Of a stretch of 10,023 bases of DNA, positions 1 through 6,159 are shown piece by piece (position 1 is the first letter of the stretch; each line of letters begins with the position of its first letter). This stretch comes from Anaerolineae bacterium (lineage in GTDB: Bacteria; Chloroflexota; Anaerolineae; UBA4142). The notes under the pieces are model-generated. The model ran no database searches, was not told the origin of the DNA, and saw only the letters and a program-made list of their open reading frames with translations. Position numbers and translations under genes: made by a program. Location of the stretch: contig JAOACU010000090.1 in the NCBI GenBank assembly GCA_026417715.1, positions 1-10,023 on the forward strand, read 5' to 3'.

Positions 1-240
1 ACAGGCGTTTCGCAAGGAGAATGAGGCGGCGATAGCGAGTTATGCGGCGGCGTTGGAGTTGTATCGTGCGGTGGGCGACCGTTTGGGGGAAGCGAACGTG
101 CTTCAAGCGATGGGGGACATACAGGCGTTTCGCAAGGAGAATGAGGCGGCGATAGCGAGTTATGCGGCGGCGTTGGAGTTGTATCGTGCGGTGGGCGCCC
201 GTTTGGGGGAAGCAAATGTGCTCGCTGCTCGCGGGAGACT
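1..240 (+). repeat. Two tandem 120-bp TPR-coding units, nearly identical in DNA
   Basis: Bases 1-120 and 121-240 are direct copies in phase with the reading frame (40 codons each). Over the first 102 bases of each unit I find only three differences, at 78/198, 94/214 and 97/217; they diverge after that. Identity that extends to synonymous sites points to recent duplication or gene conversion rather than protein-level constraint alone. The window opens exactly at a unit boundary, so further copies probably lie to the left. Confidence 0.9.
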
Positions 241-478
241 TTTCCTCTTGAGCGATCCAAAACAAGCCGATGTGTTATTGGATCAAGCGATTCAAATCTA
301 TAAGCAAATTGGAGATCGCTATAGCGTGCCAGCGCAAATCGGCAATTATGGGTGGGCACTCTTGCGCTTGGGGGAGGCAGATCGCGCGCGTCCTTACCTT
401 TTGCGCGCAGCAGAATTATTCGATGAGATCGGTCTGAATGATTATGCTGCGCGACATCGTAGGGCGGCAGGTAAATGA
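2..478 (+). CDS. TPR-repeat protein, C-terminal part (5' end outside the window)
   Basis: The frame is open from base 2 to the TGA at 476-478, so the gene enters from the left and only its last 158 codons are seen. The protein starts with two near-identical 40-residue units (motif EAAIASYAAALELYRAVG, then RLGEANVL) typical of TPR helix pairs. About 80 more degenerate residues follow (QAIQIYKQIGDRYSVPAQIG, then YLLRAAELFDEIG), which also read as TPRs. TPR solenoids bind other proteins. In bacteria such tails often follow NB-ARC/AAA ATPase, CHAT or regulator domains, but no such domain is visible here, so the full role is unknown. A TTG at 53 could be called as a start, but the same frame continues upstream without interruption, so this is almost certainly an internal codon. 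No other gene on this strand follows. Confidence 0.85.
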   Translation, partial: QAFRKENEAAIASYAAALELYRAVGDRLGEANVLQAMGDIQAFRKENEAAIASYAAALELYRAVGARLGEANVLAARGRLFLLSDPKQADVLLDQAIQIYKQIGDRYSVPAQIGNYGWALLRLGEADRARPYLLRAAELFDEIGLNDYAARHRRAAGK

Positions 479-539
479 AAACCAAGACTGGCAGATTTTA
501 CGAATCGCTTATGGGTAGAAAACGGTAACGGGTTGATTC

Positions 540-572
540 AGACCTCACAGGTCTCTAAGACCTGTGAGGTCT
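540..572. repeat. Perfect 15-bp inverted repeat, AGACCTCACAGGTCT family
   Basis: Arms 540-554 (AGACCTCACAGGTCT) and 558-572 (its exact reverse complement) flank a 3-base loop. Each arm is itself nearly palindromic. The same 15-mer recurs in opposite arm order at 746-778. No T-run follows on either strand, so this copy looks like a dispersed hairpin element rather than a terminator. Confidence 0.85.
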
Positions 573-632
573 AAACCTCTTTCTCCTCAAGAGCGTTACG
601 AATCTATGTTGTGTCTTTTGTTCACGCGCGCG

Positions 633-717
633 GCGGTCGGCGGTCGTCCGTCAGCGGTCGTATTTTCGTGGAACGAGTGATTGCGGCGTGTGGGTAGATT
701 CGCGTCAACGAATCTAC
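633..717. repeat. Mixed short repeats in the spacer after the TPR gene
   Basis: The 479-860 spacer has no convincing gene. Within it, 633-648 carries GCGGTCGGCGGTCGTC, a 16-mer found again exactly at 6144-6159. At 694-702 and 709-717 there is a 9-bp perfect inverted repeat (GTAGATTCG / CGAATCTAC) with a 6-base loop, and part of that word recurs near 599-608. These look like unrelated dispersed hairpin elements laid side by side. I see no clear promoter. Confidence 0.6.
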
Positions 718-744
718 AACGAATAAACGAATGGGGTGGTGAAC

Positions 745-784
745 AAGACCTGTGAGGTCTCCCAGACCTCACAGGTCTTTTTTT
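745..784 (+). terminator. Rho-independent terminator built from the AGACCTGTGAGGTCT repeat
   Basis: A perfect 16-bp stem (745-760 with 764-779) with a CCC loop runs into a stretch of seven T residues at 778-784. This is a textbook intrinsic terminator for + strand transcription and could end the TPR message, although it lies about 270 bp past that stop codon. On the - strand the hairpin is followed only by TTGTTC, so it would be a weaker stop for the convergent lipoprotein gene. The stem is the second copy of the 540-572 repeat family. Confidence 0.75.
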
Positions 785-799
785 CGCGCGTTATCGTTT

Positions 800-863
800 G
801 TAGGGGCGAGCCGTTGGCTTGCCCCTACACGCGTTACGGGGCGATCACGCAGGGTCGCCCCTA
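800..863. repeat. REP-like double hairpin overlapping a stop codon
   Basis: The first hairpin pairs 800-812 (GTAGGGGCGAGCC) with 816-828 through one G-T wobble. The second pairs 838-844 (GGGGCGA) with 855-861 (TCGCCCC). Both share a TAGGGGCGA word. The element reaches into the end of the lipoprotein gene: the TAG stop (861-863 on the - strand) is the first triplet of TAGGGGCGACCC. It may protect or end the 3' end of that message. Confidence 0.7.
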
Positions 864-1997
864 CCGAGGATACACCTGCACGAACGCGCCGTCTTTGACC
901 TGAAAGACATAGACGCGTTGTTCTTTCAAATCGCCATTTGAATCGTAGGTCACGCGACCAATCAGCGTGGTGAAATCGAGCGCGCGAATGGCGTCCGCCA
1001 CGCGCGCGGCATCGAACGTGTTTGCTTTTTTGATGCCTTCGGCAAGGACTGCCGCCGCCGCGTAACCAGGCACACTGTAGGTATCGGGATTGCGCGCTTC
1101 GACTTTTTGGTACTCGTTCCACCAATTCTTGTCCGCGACGATTTTCGGATCGGGTGTGATTGCACCAACGTATGTCCCTTCGCTCGCGGGCGCGGCTTCG
1201 TCCACGTAGGTCGAGTTGAAGCAACCATCGGAGCACACGAATTTTGCCGTGATGCCTGCGTCGCGTAGTTCGGGCAGGAGGATCATCCCTTCGGTTTCAT
1301 AGCCCGCGAGGAAAATCACATCGGGTTGCGCGTCTTTGATGGGCGCGATGAATTTCGCGTACGTCGTTTGCGCTTCGGGAATTTTCACAATCGCAACCGG
1401 TGTGACGCCAAGCGATTGGAACGCGCGCACGATTTGATCGCGCAAGCCGTTGCCGTACTCGTTATCCGCGTGAACGACGACGATGCGCTTGCCTCCCAGT
1501 TGTTCGACGATGAAACGCGCGAGCGCGGGACCTTGTGCGGCATCGGTTGCGTTGACGCGGAAGAAATTGCGATAGCCCTGCTTGGTGAGCGATACTTCGG
1601 ACGCGGTGGGCGTGATGACGACGAGTGGCAAGTCTTTGTAGATTTGCATCGCCGCGAGGGTTTGCCCACTGTTCAAGTGTCCGATGACGCCGATGACGCG
1701 TTTGCCTTGTTTGATGGCGTTCGCGATTTCTTTTGCTTTTTCGACTGCCACATCCGAATCGGCTTGGTCATCGAGCGCGACGACGTGGACCTTGTACCCC
1801 AGCAAGCCACCTTGCCGATTGAGTTGTTCCGCCAGCGTACGCGCGCCACCCACGACCGTTTGTCCACCATTCGCCTGCCAACCCGACAGCGGCGCGACGA
1901 CGTAGAGGATGACTTCGCCTTTGCTCGGCGCGGCGCCGGCGCAAGCGGTGAGGATGAGCGCGAAGAGTAGGATGAGTGTTTTTATTTGCAGTTGCAT
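861..1997 (-). CDS. ABC-type branched-chain amino acid (LivK-like) substrate-binding lipoprotein
   Basis: This is a 378-residue periplasmic-binding protein of the Peripla_BP_6/LivK family, which captures a small solute (amino acid, amide or similar) outside the membrane. A hydrophobic signal peptide (residues about 5-18) ends in lipobox LTAC, so Cys19 should be lipidated. The mature part opens with APLSGWQANGGQTVVGG and QLNRQGGLLGYKV, the usual first-lobe pattern. It continues with PTASEVSLTKQGYRNFFRV and VVVHADNEYGNGL, also family hallmarks. Length is normal. The start is an ATG with GAGGGA (complement of 2001-2006) just upstream at short spacing. No permease or ATPase gene is in the window, so it is either an orphan receptor or served by a distant transporter. 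Substrate cannot be read from sequence alone. Confidence 0.9.
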   Translation of the reverse strand: MQLQIKTLILLFALILTACAGAAPSKGEVILYVVAPLSGWQANGGQTVVGGARTLAEQLNRQGGLLGYKVHVVALDDQADSDVAVEKAKEIANAIKQGKRVIGVIGHLNSGQTLAAMQIYKDLPLVVITPTASEVSLTKQGYRNFFRVNATDAAQGPALARFIVEQLGGKRIVVVHADNEYGNGLRDQIVRAFQSLGVTPVAIVKIPEAQTTYAKFIAPIKDAQPDVIFLAGYETEGMILLPELRDAGITAKFVCSDGCFNSTYVDEAAPASEGTYVGAITPDPKIVADKNWWNEYQKVEARNPDTYSVPGYAAAAVLAEGIKKANTFDAARVADAIRALDFTTLIGRVTYDSNGDLKEQRVYVFQVKDGAFVQVYPR

Positions 1998-2120
1998 CTT
2001 TCCCTCGTAATGTTTGCCGAGATCGAATCTATTCTCACCGAATCATAACTCTTGCTATCCTTGCGTGCACGTTTTTGCCTGTGCCTGTTTCGGAAATCAG
2101 GTGCATTCTTTGCAAGAGTG
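1998..2120 (-). promoter_or_regulatory. Possible promoter region for the LivK-like gene
   Basis: This 123-bp gap is the first clear break upstream of the lipoprotein gene. On the - strand a TATGAT hexamer (complement of 2042-2047) could serve as a -10 box, but I find no good -35 box at 16-18 bp. The gap lacks the word repeats that fill most other spacers. This is weak evidence. Confidence 0.25.
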
Positions 2121-2666
2121 TTACGTTTCCCACTTTTGCCTCTGTACGACTTGTTTCGTACCGCTGTTTGCTGGCAGTAGTAACGCCACGCTCGTCGCGG
2201 CGATTAGCGTGAGCAAAGCGGGCACGAAAATTGATGTTTGTACCGCGTGAAGACTAAACGTTGCCAACGCGCCAACAATAACGCCAATGAGTTCAAAGAT
2301 GCTGTTGACCAACACCAACGCCAAGTACATACAAATCACGATGTTGACGGCGGTCCAAATCTGCGAAAATTCTGGATTGGTGCGACCGTAACCTGGAATG
2401 TAGATCAAAGCGTAACCCGCCCACGCTCTGGGGAACAGATCGAAACTCAAGTGGATGGCGAGTGATAAACTGAATCCTGCTGCCAGCAGACGCGTGGTGA
2501 TGTGTTTTTGTTGGTATGCCACTCCAAAAAGCAACAGCGGCACAAGAAAACTGTGAGTGACGATAGAGCGATGTCCCAGAAAATCCCAACGCAGATCAAT
2601 GTCGGGAAACGCCAAGCCCGCGACGATGCCGATGAGTAGCATCAGCATTCCAAAGATGTAGCGCAT
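2121..2666 (-). CDS. YdjM/DUF457-like membrane protein (metal-dependent hydrolase-like)
   Basis: The 181-residue protein has about four or five hydrophobic segments (roughly 3-20, 38-51, 60-78, 104-135 and 145-163). Polar motifs sit between them: FPDID (Asp22, Asp24), GHRSIVTHS (His32, His38) and HLSFD (His72, Asp76). This D..D / HR...THS / H...D pattern is that of the YdjM/DUF457 family of inner-membrane proteins, annotated as putative metal-dependent hydrolases by motif only. The likely metal ligands are all present. The start is an ATG preceded by AGGAGG (complement of 2671-2676) at 4 bases, a strong site. It lies 18 bp after the nucleotidyltransferase-like gene and is probably co-transcribed with it. 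Substrate and role are unknown. Confidence 0.75.
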   Translation of the reverse strand: MRYIFGMLMLLIGIVAGLAFPDIDLRWDFLGHRSIVTHSFLVPLLLFGVAYQQKHITTRLLAAGFSLSLAIHLSFDLFPRAWAGYALIYIPGYGRTNPEFSQIWTAVNIVICMYLALVLVNSIFELIGVIVGALATFSLHAVQTSIFVPALLTLIAATSVALLLPANSGTKQVVQRQKWET

Positions 2667-2684
2667 ACATCCTCCTCTGAGTTT

Positions 2685-3263
2685 TCACTCTTTCGCTTCT
2701 TTAAGAATTTTCTCCAACAAATCCTCAACGCCAAGTTGCACTGCCCACTCTCGCAGATAGTTTTGATCCAGCCGTTCGCCTTGCGTTTTGACGATACCCA
2801 GCACATCGCGCCATTGACGTTCCGATGTTTCACCGCCAAGGCGATACCATTCCAGTTTAGCAAGAATCGTATCTTCTGCGCTGGCGACGAACACAGCGCG
2901 TTCAGGATCAGTCGCAACGATTTGACGGACGCGCCGTGTGAGTTGTGATTCGTCAAAGGCGCGGTTTTTTCGTACGAACACATCTACCTTGAACGCGGTC
3001 GCGAAATGAATCACATTGAAACTGCGTTGTTGGCGAATCGCCTCGCGAATCATTTCCGCGTCCACGTAAAACGCATTGGTGAGCGCGCGTGCGAGTGGTT
3101 CGGCGTGCTCCAAACGCAAATCCGCAACCAGGTCTGCATCCAGCGTTGCGCGCGGCATACCGTATAGCGCGCTGGCAAGCGAACCGCCAATCAGATAACG
3201 CACATTCAACTTTTCGAGCGCGTCAATCACCAATAGCGTTACTGTCATCTGTTCCGAGATCAT
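2685..3263 (-). CDS. Nucleotidyltransferase-fold protein (AbiEii/DUF6036-like)
   Basis: This is a 192-residue protein. IGGSLASALYG (Gly26-Gly27-Ser28) followed by PRATLDADLV (Asp42 and Asp44) gives the GGS plus DxD signature of the DNA polymerase beta-like nucleotidyltransferase fold. A third acidic residue is available in FKVDVFV (Asp94), and SAEDTILAKLEWY (Glu130, Asp131, Lys136) matches the conserved stretch in AbiEii-type proteins. Relatives include toxins of type IV toxin-antitoxin systems, but many such genes are uncharacterised. The ATG start has AAGGA at good spacing inside the upstream gene, which it overlaps by 41 bp, so translation is probably coupled. An internal Met6 is possible but has a poorer ribosome site. 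Toxin activity is inference. Confidence 0.75.
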   Translation of the reverse strand: MISEQMTVTLLVIDALEKLNVRYLIGGSLASALYGMPRATLDADLVADLRLEHAEPLARALTNAFYVDAEMIREAIRQQRSFNVIHFATAFKVDVFVRKNRAFDESQLTRRVRQIVATDPERAVFVASAEDTILAKLEWYRLGGETSERQWRDVLGIVKTQGERLDQNYLREWAVQLGVEDLLEKILKEAKE

Positions 3264-3525
3264 CGGCGTCCTTTTTTCCGTACACGCGCGCGGCGAGTTC
3301 TTCGCCGAGTAGCAAGTCTGCCAAGTGGCGGTGCAGTTCCGCGTCCGACGCGCGCGGAAAACGTTGACGCAAACCCGCCAACGCGAGCATTCGTACCGTT
3401 CGATTCATCTCGTCAACCATTTGCAATTTGCGCCACGCCGGCATTCGCCGCAACAGTTCGATTAACACCCGCTCGGCTTCTGGACTCGTATCCTCAAAAA
3501 TGCTTCCACCCACCACACGCCTCAC
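3223..3525 (-). CDS. Small helical protein encoded upstream of and overlapping the nucleotidyltransferase
   Basis: The protein is about 100 residues, charged and apparently all-helical, with core SPEAERVLIELLRRMPAWRK and LADLLLGEELAARVYG. I do not recognise a named domain. The first codons run through a repeat tract, so the start is uncertain. GTG at 3525, 3516 or 3513 are all possible, and each could use a GAGG that is itself part of the repeat. The conserved-looking part begins about residue 12 (DTSPEAE). Its 41-bp overlap with the next gene suggests a cognate partner, and a toxin-antitoxin arrangement would make this the antitoxin or a regulator. No helix-turn-helix is evident. Function is unknown. 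Confidence 0.65.
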   Translation of the reverse strand: MRRVVGGSIFEDTSPEAERVLIELLRRMPAWRKLQMVDEMNRTVRMLALAGLRQRFPRASDAELHRHLADLLLGEELAARVYGKKDADDLGTDDSNAIGD

Positions 3526-3585
3526 GTATCACGCCTCACGTATCACGCTATCACACCTCACGCCATACGCAACACGCAATACGTA
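3517..3585. repeat. CGTATCACGCCTCA-type word-repeat tract
   Basis: Two exact tandem 14-mers (CTCACGTATCACGC at 3521-3534 and 3535-3548) are followed by degenerate words of the same type (CACACCTCACGCC, ACGCAACACGCAATACGTA). The tract fills most of the gap between the decarboxylase-like gene and the small helical gene, and it runs into the possible start codons of the latter. The same word family recurs at 5156-5203 and 7834-7912. Confidence 0.8.
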
Positions 3586-3616
3586 GTCAACTCGTCCTAC
3601 ATTCGCGTAACATCAG

Positions 3617-4342
3617 TCACTCGATCGTCTGGAGAAACTTGCGCGCAATTTCGCCGACGGGGTCCGTCGTCAAAATGCCGCGCCACTGATCGCCGGGTTG
3701 CACCAGATTCGCGACGACGATGTTCGCGCCGTTGAAGATCGCGCTACGCGCCTCTTTGAGGTCCACGCCACCTGCCGCCGAGATTGCCACATCGTACTTG
3801 CTCCGAATGCGATTGATGTGCCGATATTCGATGACTTTGCCGCGCGTGCCTTCCTCGTCGCGCCCACGATGCAGGATGACGACGTTTGGTGGTCGCTTGA
3901 GCGGACGCATCACCGCAAGCGGGTCGCACACGCCGAGCATATCAATCATCGAGATCAGTCCCAACTCGGCGCAGCGCGCGACAAAGAGATCGAGCGATTC
4001 GGTGGGTGAACTGCCAAGAATCGTAATGGCGTTTGCGCCGGCTTGTTTCACCATCTCTACTTCACCCAACGCGCCGTCCGCCGTCTTCATATCGGCAACG
4101 ATGATGCCGCGCCACAGCGCGCGCATCGCTTGAATCCCGCGCATCCCTTCGCGTTTGATGAATGGCGTACCGGCTTCGATCAGGATGCGTTCGTTGAATT
4201 CGATGGTCGGCAAGAGGCGTTGCGCGAGCGCGAGATCGTAGTTGAACGCGATCTGCAAATAGCGCACCTTGTAATCGAGCGTGGTGCTCCCAGAGTGAAC
4301 GATACCGAGTTGCTGTTGCAGATGGCGAATCTTGTCACGCAT
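3617..4342 (-). CDS. OMP decarboxylase/HUMPS-family TIM-barrel enzyme (hexulose-phosphate synthase-like)
   Basis: This 241-residue enzyme belongs to the superfamily of orotidine-5'-phosphate decarboxylase, 3-keto-L-gulonate-6-phosphate decarboxylase and 3-hexulose-6-phosphate synthase. The catalytic DxKxxD motif is intact (IVADMKTADG: Asp84, Lys86, Asp89). LIEAGTPFIKREG (Glu56), ILH (His158) and SAAGGVD (Gly191-Gly192, phosphate grip) are in the expected order. It is a little longer than typical hexulose-phosphate synthases, mainly at the N-terminus. These enzymes use Mg2+ and an enediolate intermediate on sugar phosphates. Substrate is unclear: no isomerase or formaldehyde-activating gene is nearby. 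It starts 9 bp after the slipin stop with only a weak GGCGGA site, so it is probably co-transcribed with the slipin. GTP-cyclohydrolase-linked or pyrimidine roles are not supported by context. Confidence 0.82.
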   Translation of the reverse strand: MRDKIRHLQQQLGIVHSGSTTLDYKVRYLQIAFNYDLALAQRLLPTIEFNERILIEAGTPFIKREGMRGIQAMRALWRGIIVADMKTADGALGEVEMVKQAGANAITILGSSPTESLDLFVARCAELGLISMIDMLGVCDPLAVMRPLKRPPNVVILHRGRDEEGTRGKVIEYRHINRIRSKYDVAISAAGGVDLKEARSAIFNGANIVVANLVQPGDQWRGILTTDPVGEIARKFLQTIE

Positions 4343-4351
4343 CGCGTCCGC

Positions 4352-5131
4352 CTATTCTTTTTTCGATTCGGTCAACGCATTGACGATGCGTCCAAAATCG
4401 GACGGGACAAACAACACGATTTTTTCCGATGGGTCTGCCGCGATGTCACGAATCGTTTGCAACGTTCGCAGATGGAGCGCGCCACTGCTCTTGGACAAGT
4501 TCTCCGCCGCTTGACGCAGATTTTCGGACGCAGTCAACTCACCCTGCGATGCGATGATCATCGCACGGCGTTCGCGTTCTGCTTCGGCTTGCTTTGCCAT
4601 CGCGCGTTTCATTTCGGCGGGCAGTTCGATCTCCTGAATCTTGATGGATTCGACATCCACGCCCCAATTGCTTGTTTCCGTGTCCACGATTTTCTTGATG
4701 CTATCGGCGATTTTTTCGCGCTCGGTGAGCACAAAATCCATCTCGTTGTTACCGATGACATCGCGTAGCGCGGCTTGCGTGAATTGTCGAATCGCAAAGA
4801 CGTGGTCTTCGATCTTGATGATGACCGTTTCGGGACTGATGACTTTAAAGTACACCACCGCATTCACCAGAATCGGAATGTTATCTTTGGTCATCACTTC
4901 TTGACGCGGAATATCAGCGGTTTTGATGCGCATATCCACTTTGCGCATCGTTTGGATGAACGGGACGATAAAGGTCAACCCCGGTTCGCGCGTGCCTGCG
5001 TACTTGCCCAGCGTAAAGACGACGCCACGTTCGTACTGATAGATCAGCCGTAGCGACATTGGCACGAGCAAGAACAGCAACACCGCGACGGGAAAAACCA
5101 AACAACTGAACAGCGAGAAAAGGATTTCCAT
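4352..5131 (-). CDS. Slipin (stomatin-like SPFH/Band 7 membrane protein)
   Basis: The protein is 259 residues from an ATG at 5129-5131, which has a perfect AGGAGG five bases upstream (complement of 5137-5142). The frame extends 15 codons further, but that part lies in repeat DNA. One N-terminal hydrophobic hairpin or helix (about 5-30) precedes the SPFH domain, with YQYERGVVFTLGKY (31-44) and PRQEVMTKDN (75-84). The stomatin signature NWGVDVESIKIQEIELP (145-161) and the charged helix KQAEAERERRAMIIASQGE (170-188) follow. The C-terminal LRTLQTIRDIAADPSEKIV is also typical. Slipins oligomerise on the inner face of the membrane and organise microdomains. Their usual NfeD partner is absent here. 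The gene lies in the PspA/VWA block, which suggests a membrane-maintenance role. Confidence 0.9.
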   Translation of the reverse strand: MEILFSLFSCLVFPVAVLLFLLVPMSLRLIYQYERGVVFTLGKYAGTREPGLTFIVPFIQTMRKVDMRIKTADIPRQEVMTKDNIPILVNAVVYFKVISPETVIIKIEDHVFAIRQFTQAALRDVIGNNEMDFVLTEREKIADSIKKIVDTETSNWGVDVESIKIQEIELPAEMKRAMAKQAEAERERRAMIIASQGELTASENLRQAAENLSKSSGALHLRTLQTIRDIAADPSEKIVLFVPSDFGRIVNALTESKKE

Positions 5132-5155
5132 TGTTTCCTCCTGATATTTTTGTTC

Positions 5156-5203
5156 TACGTGATGCGTAACACACAATACACCTCACGCAATACGCAATAC
5201 GTA
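5156..5203. repeat. CGCAATACG-type word-repeat tract upstream of the slipin
   Basis: Left word TACGTGATGCGT (5156-5167) pairs with the right words ACGCAATACGCAATACGTA (5185-5203) with two mismatches over 12 bases, and CACCTCACGC lies between. It belongs to the same family as 3517-3585 and 7834-7912. It sits directly before the slipin ribosome site, so a folded RNA could affect slipin expression. Confidence 0.65.
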
Positions 5204-5212
5204 CTACTTTTT

Positions 5213-5243
5213 ACCTGCCTCCTGCTTCCTGCCACCTGCCTAC
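5213..5243. repeat. CCTGCC-type degenerate tandem repeat touching a stop codon
   Basis: On the - strand this reads as variants of GGCAGGT and GGAAGCAGG repeated about every 7 bases. It begins in the stop codon of the coiled-coil gene (TAG at 5240-5242 is within CAGTAGGCAGG). It is not an inverted repeat, unlike the neighbouring tracts. Confidence 0.6.
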
Positions 5244-6057
5244 TGACTTTCACGTTTTCCATACACTTCATCCATCGCGCTCTGCAACTCGTTCAGCCGC
5301 GCGATTTGCTCCGCAATGTCACCGCGCAGGCGTTGCGCGCGACTGTCTTCGATGTCGTCTTTCGAGCGAATCAACATCAATTGCGAGTACACCGTGCCGA
5401 GCGCGGTCAGCGTGGCATCGAGTTGCAGTTCGGCATTCTCCATCGTGTTGATCAACTTGGTGAGGTTCTGCGCTTGCGCGCGTTTCGATTCGAGCGCGCG
5501 ACGTGCTTGCGCGCGCACCGCGTCGTCGTCTTCGTGTTCGATGCGCGCTTGCAACTCGCGCAGCGCGCGCGGCACGGCTTCGGCATCCTGCTTGATCATC
5601 TCGTCACGTTCAAACGCGTCGAGACGTTGCGCAAGGCGAAAGATTTGCGCGATCCAATCGGTGATGCCAGCGGTAGATTCTTGCAGGTGATCGCGTAACA
5701 CGCCGGCTTCGCTGTGGCGAATCAGTTCTTCGATGCGCGCGCGATAATCGAGGGCGCGTTGTACCGCCGCGCGCAGTTTCGGTGTCTTGATGGTTGCGGG
5801 GTGAATTCTTCGCGCAACATTTCGGCGACGACGCGCGCGCCAGTGTTCGCGTCTTGAATGCTCGTGATGATGATGGCGATTTCGGCAACGCCGCCGATGA
5901 TGAGCCAGTACCACCACTGCCACCACTCGAACGGGCGCGGCACAAAGTACGCCAGGAGAATCGTCAGCGCGATGGTCGCCGCGCTTTCCCAGCGAAAGAT
6001 GGCGTAGGTGATGATAGCGGTTGTGGCGCGGGAGCGGAGGTTGGTGTTTTTGGACAT
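5240..6057 (-). CDS. Two-TM membrane protein with long C-terminal coiled coil, split by an apparent frameshift
   Basis: The N-terminal part (ATG at 6057) has two hydrophobic helices, one near residues 24-42 (ESAATIALTILLAYFVP) and one near 46-67 (WWQWWYWLIIGGVAEIAIIITS). At residue 87 the frame runs into unrelated sequence. The continuation is in the next frame: moving frame at the four-C run (5798-5801) joins EEFTP to ATIKTPKLRAAVQRALDYRA and on to the TAG at 5240. The rebuilt protein is about 272 residues. Its second half is charged and heptad-like (QRLDAFERDEMIKQDAEA, then LQLDATLTALGTVYSQLMLI). One missing C would explain this, either as an assembly error or a true mutation. The ribosome site is weak (GAGAG). 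I do not recognise the family. Position between a VWA gene and a slipin suggests a structural partner in the membrane. Confidence 0.7.
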
Positions 6058-6066
6058 ACGCTCTCA

Positions 6067-6159
6067 GTGACCGCCGACGACCGACCGCTGACCGCTGTTT
6101 TTTGCATTGCTTTTGGTTGAAACCAAACGGCGGTCTGCTGTCTGCGGTCGGCGGTCGTC
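6067..6159. repeat. GGTCGGC-type inverted repeat between the VWA and coiled-coil genes
   Basis: Ten-base arms GACCGCCGAC (6069-6078) and GTCGGCGGTC (6147-6156) match exactly, with further degenerate GACCGCTGACCGC words inside. A central hairpin TTTGGT-TGAA-ACCAAA lies at 6112-6127. The right edge meets the VWA stop codon. The 16-mer at 6144-6159 recurs at 633-648. A large folded RNA between two genes of one operon could change their relative output. Confidence 0.7.

Noticed and set aside
1326..1970. Long + strand open frame opposite the lipoprotein gene
   Set aside because: It mirrors the codon pattern of a clear LivK-like protein on the other strand, has an Arg/Asp-rich shadow composition and no ribosome site or family resemblance.
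3223..3525. HEPN RNase partner for the nucleotidyltransferase (MNT-HEPN pair)
   Set aside because: An R-x6-H spacing can be found in RASDAELH, but the rest lacks the HEPN four-helix pattern and the protein is short; the evidence is too thin to call.
4043..4768. 241-residue + strand open frame across the decarboxylase and slipin genes
   Set aside because: It spans the boundary between two well-supported - strand genes and has shadow-type composition (many His, Arg and Phe).
5132..5176. Longer slipin start (15 extra codons)
   Set aside because: The extension lies largely in repeat DNA and upstream of a perfect AGGAGG site that fits the inner ATG.
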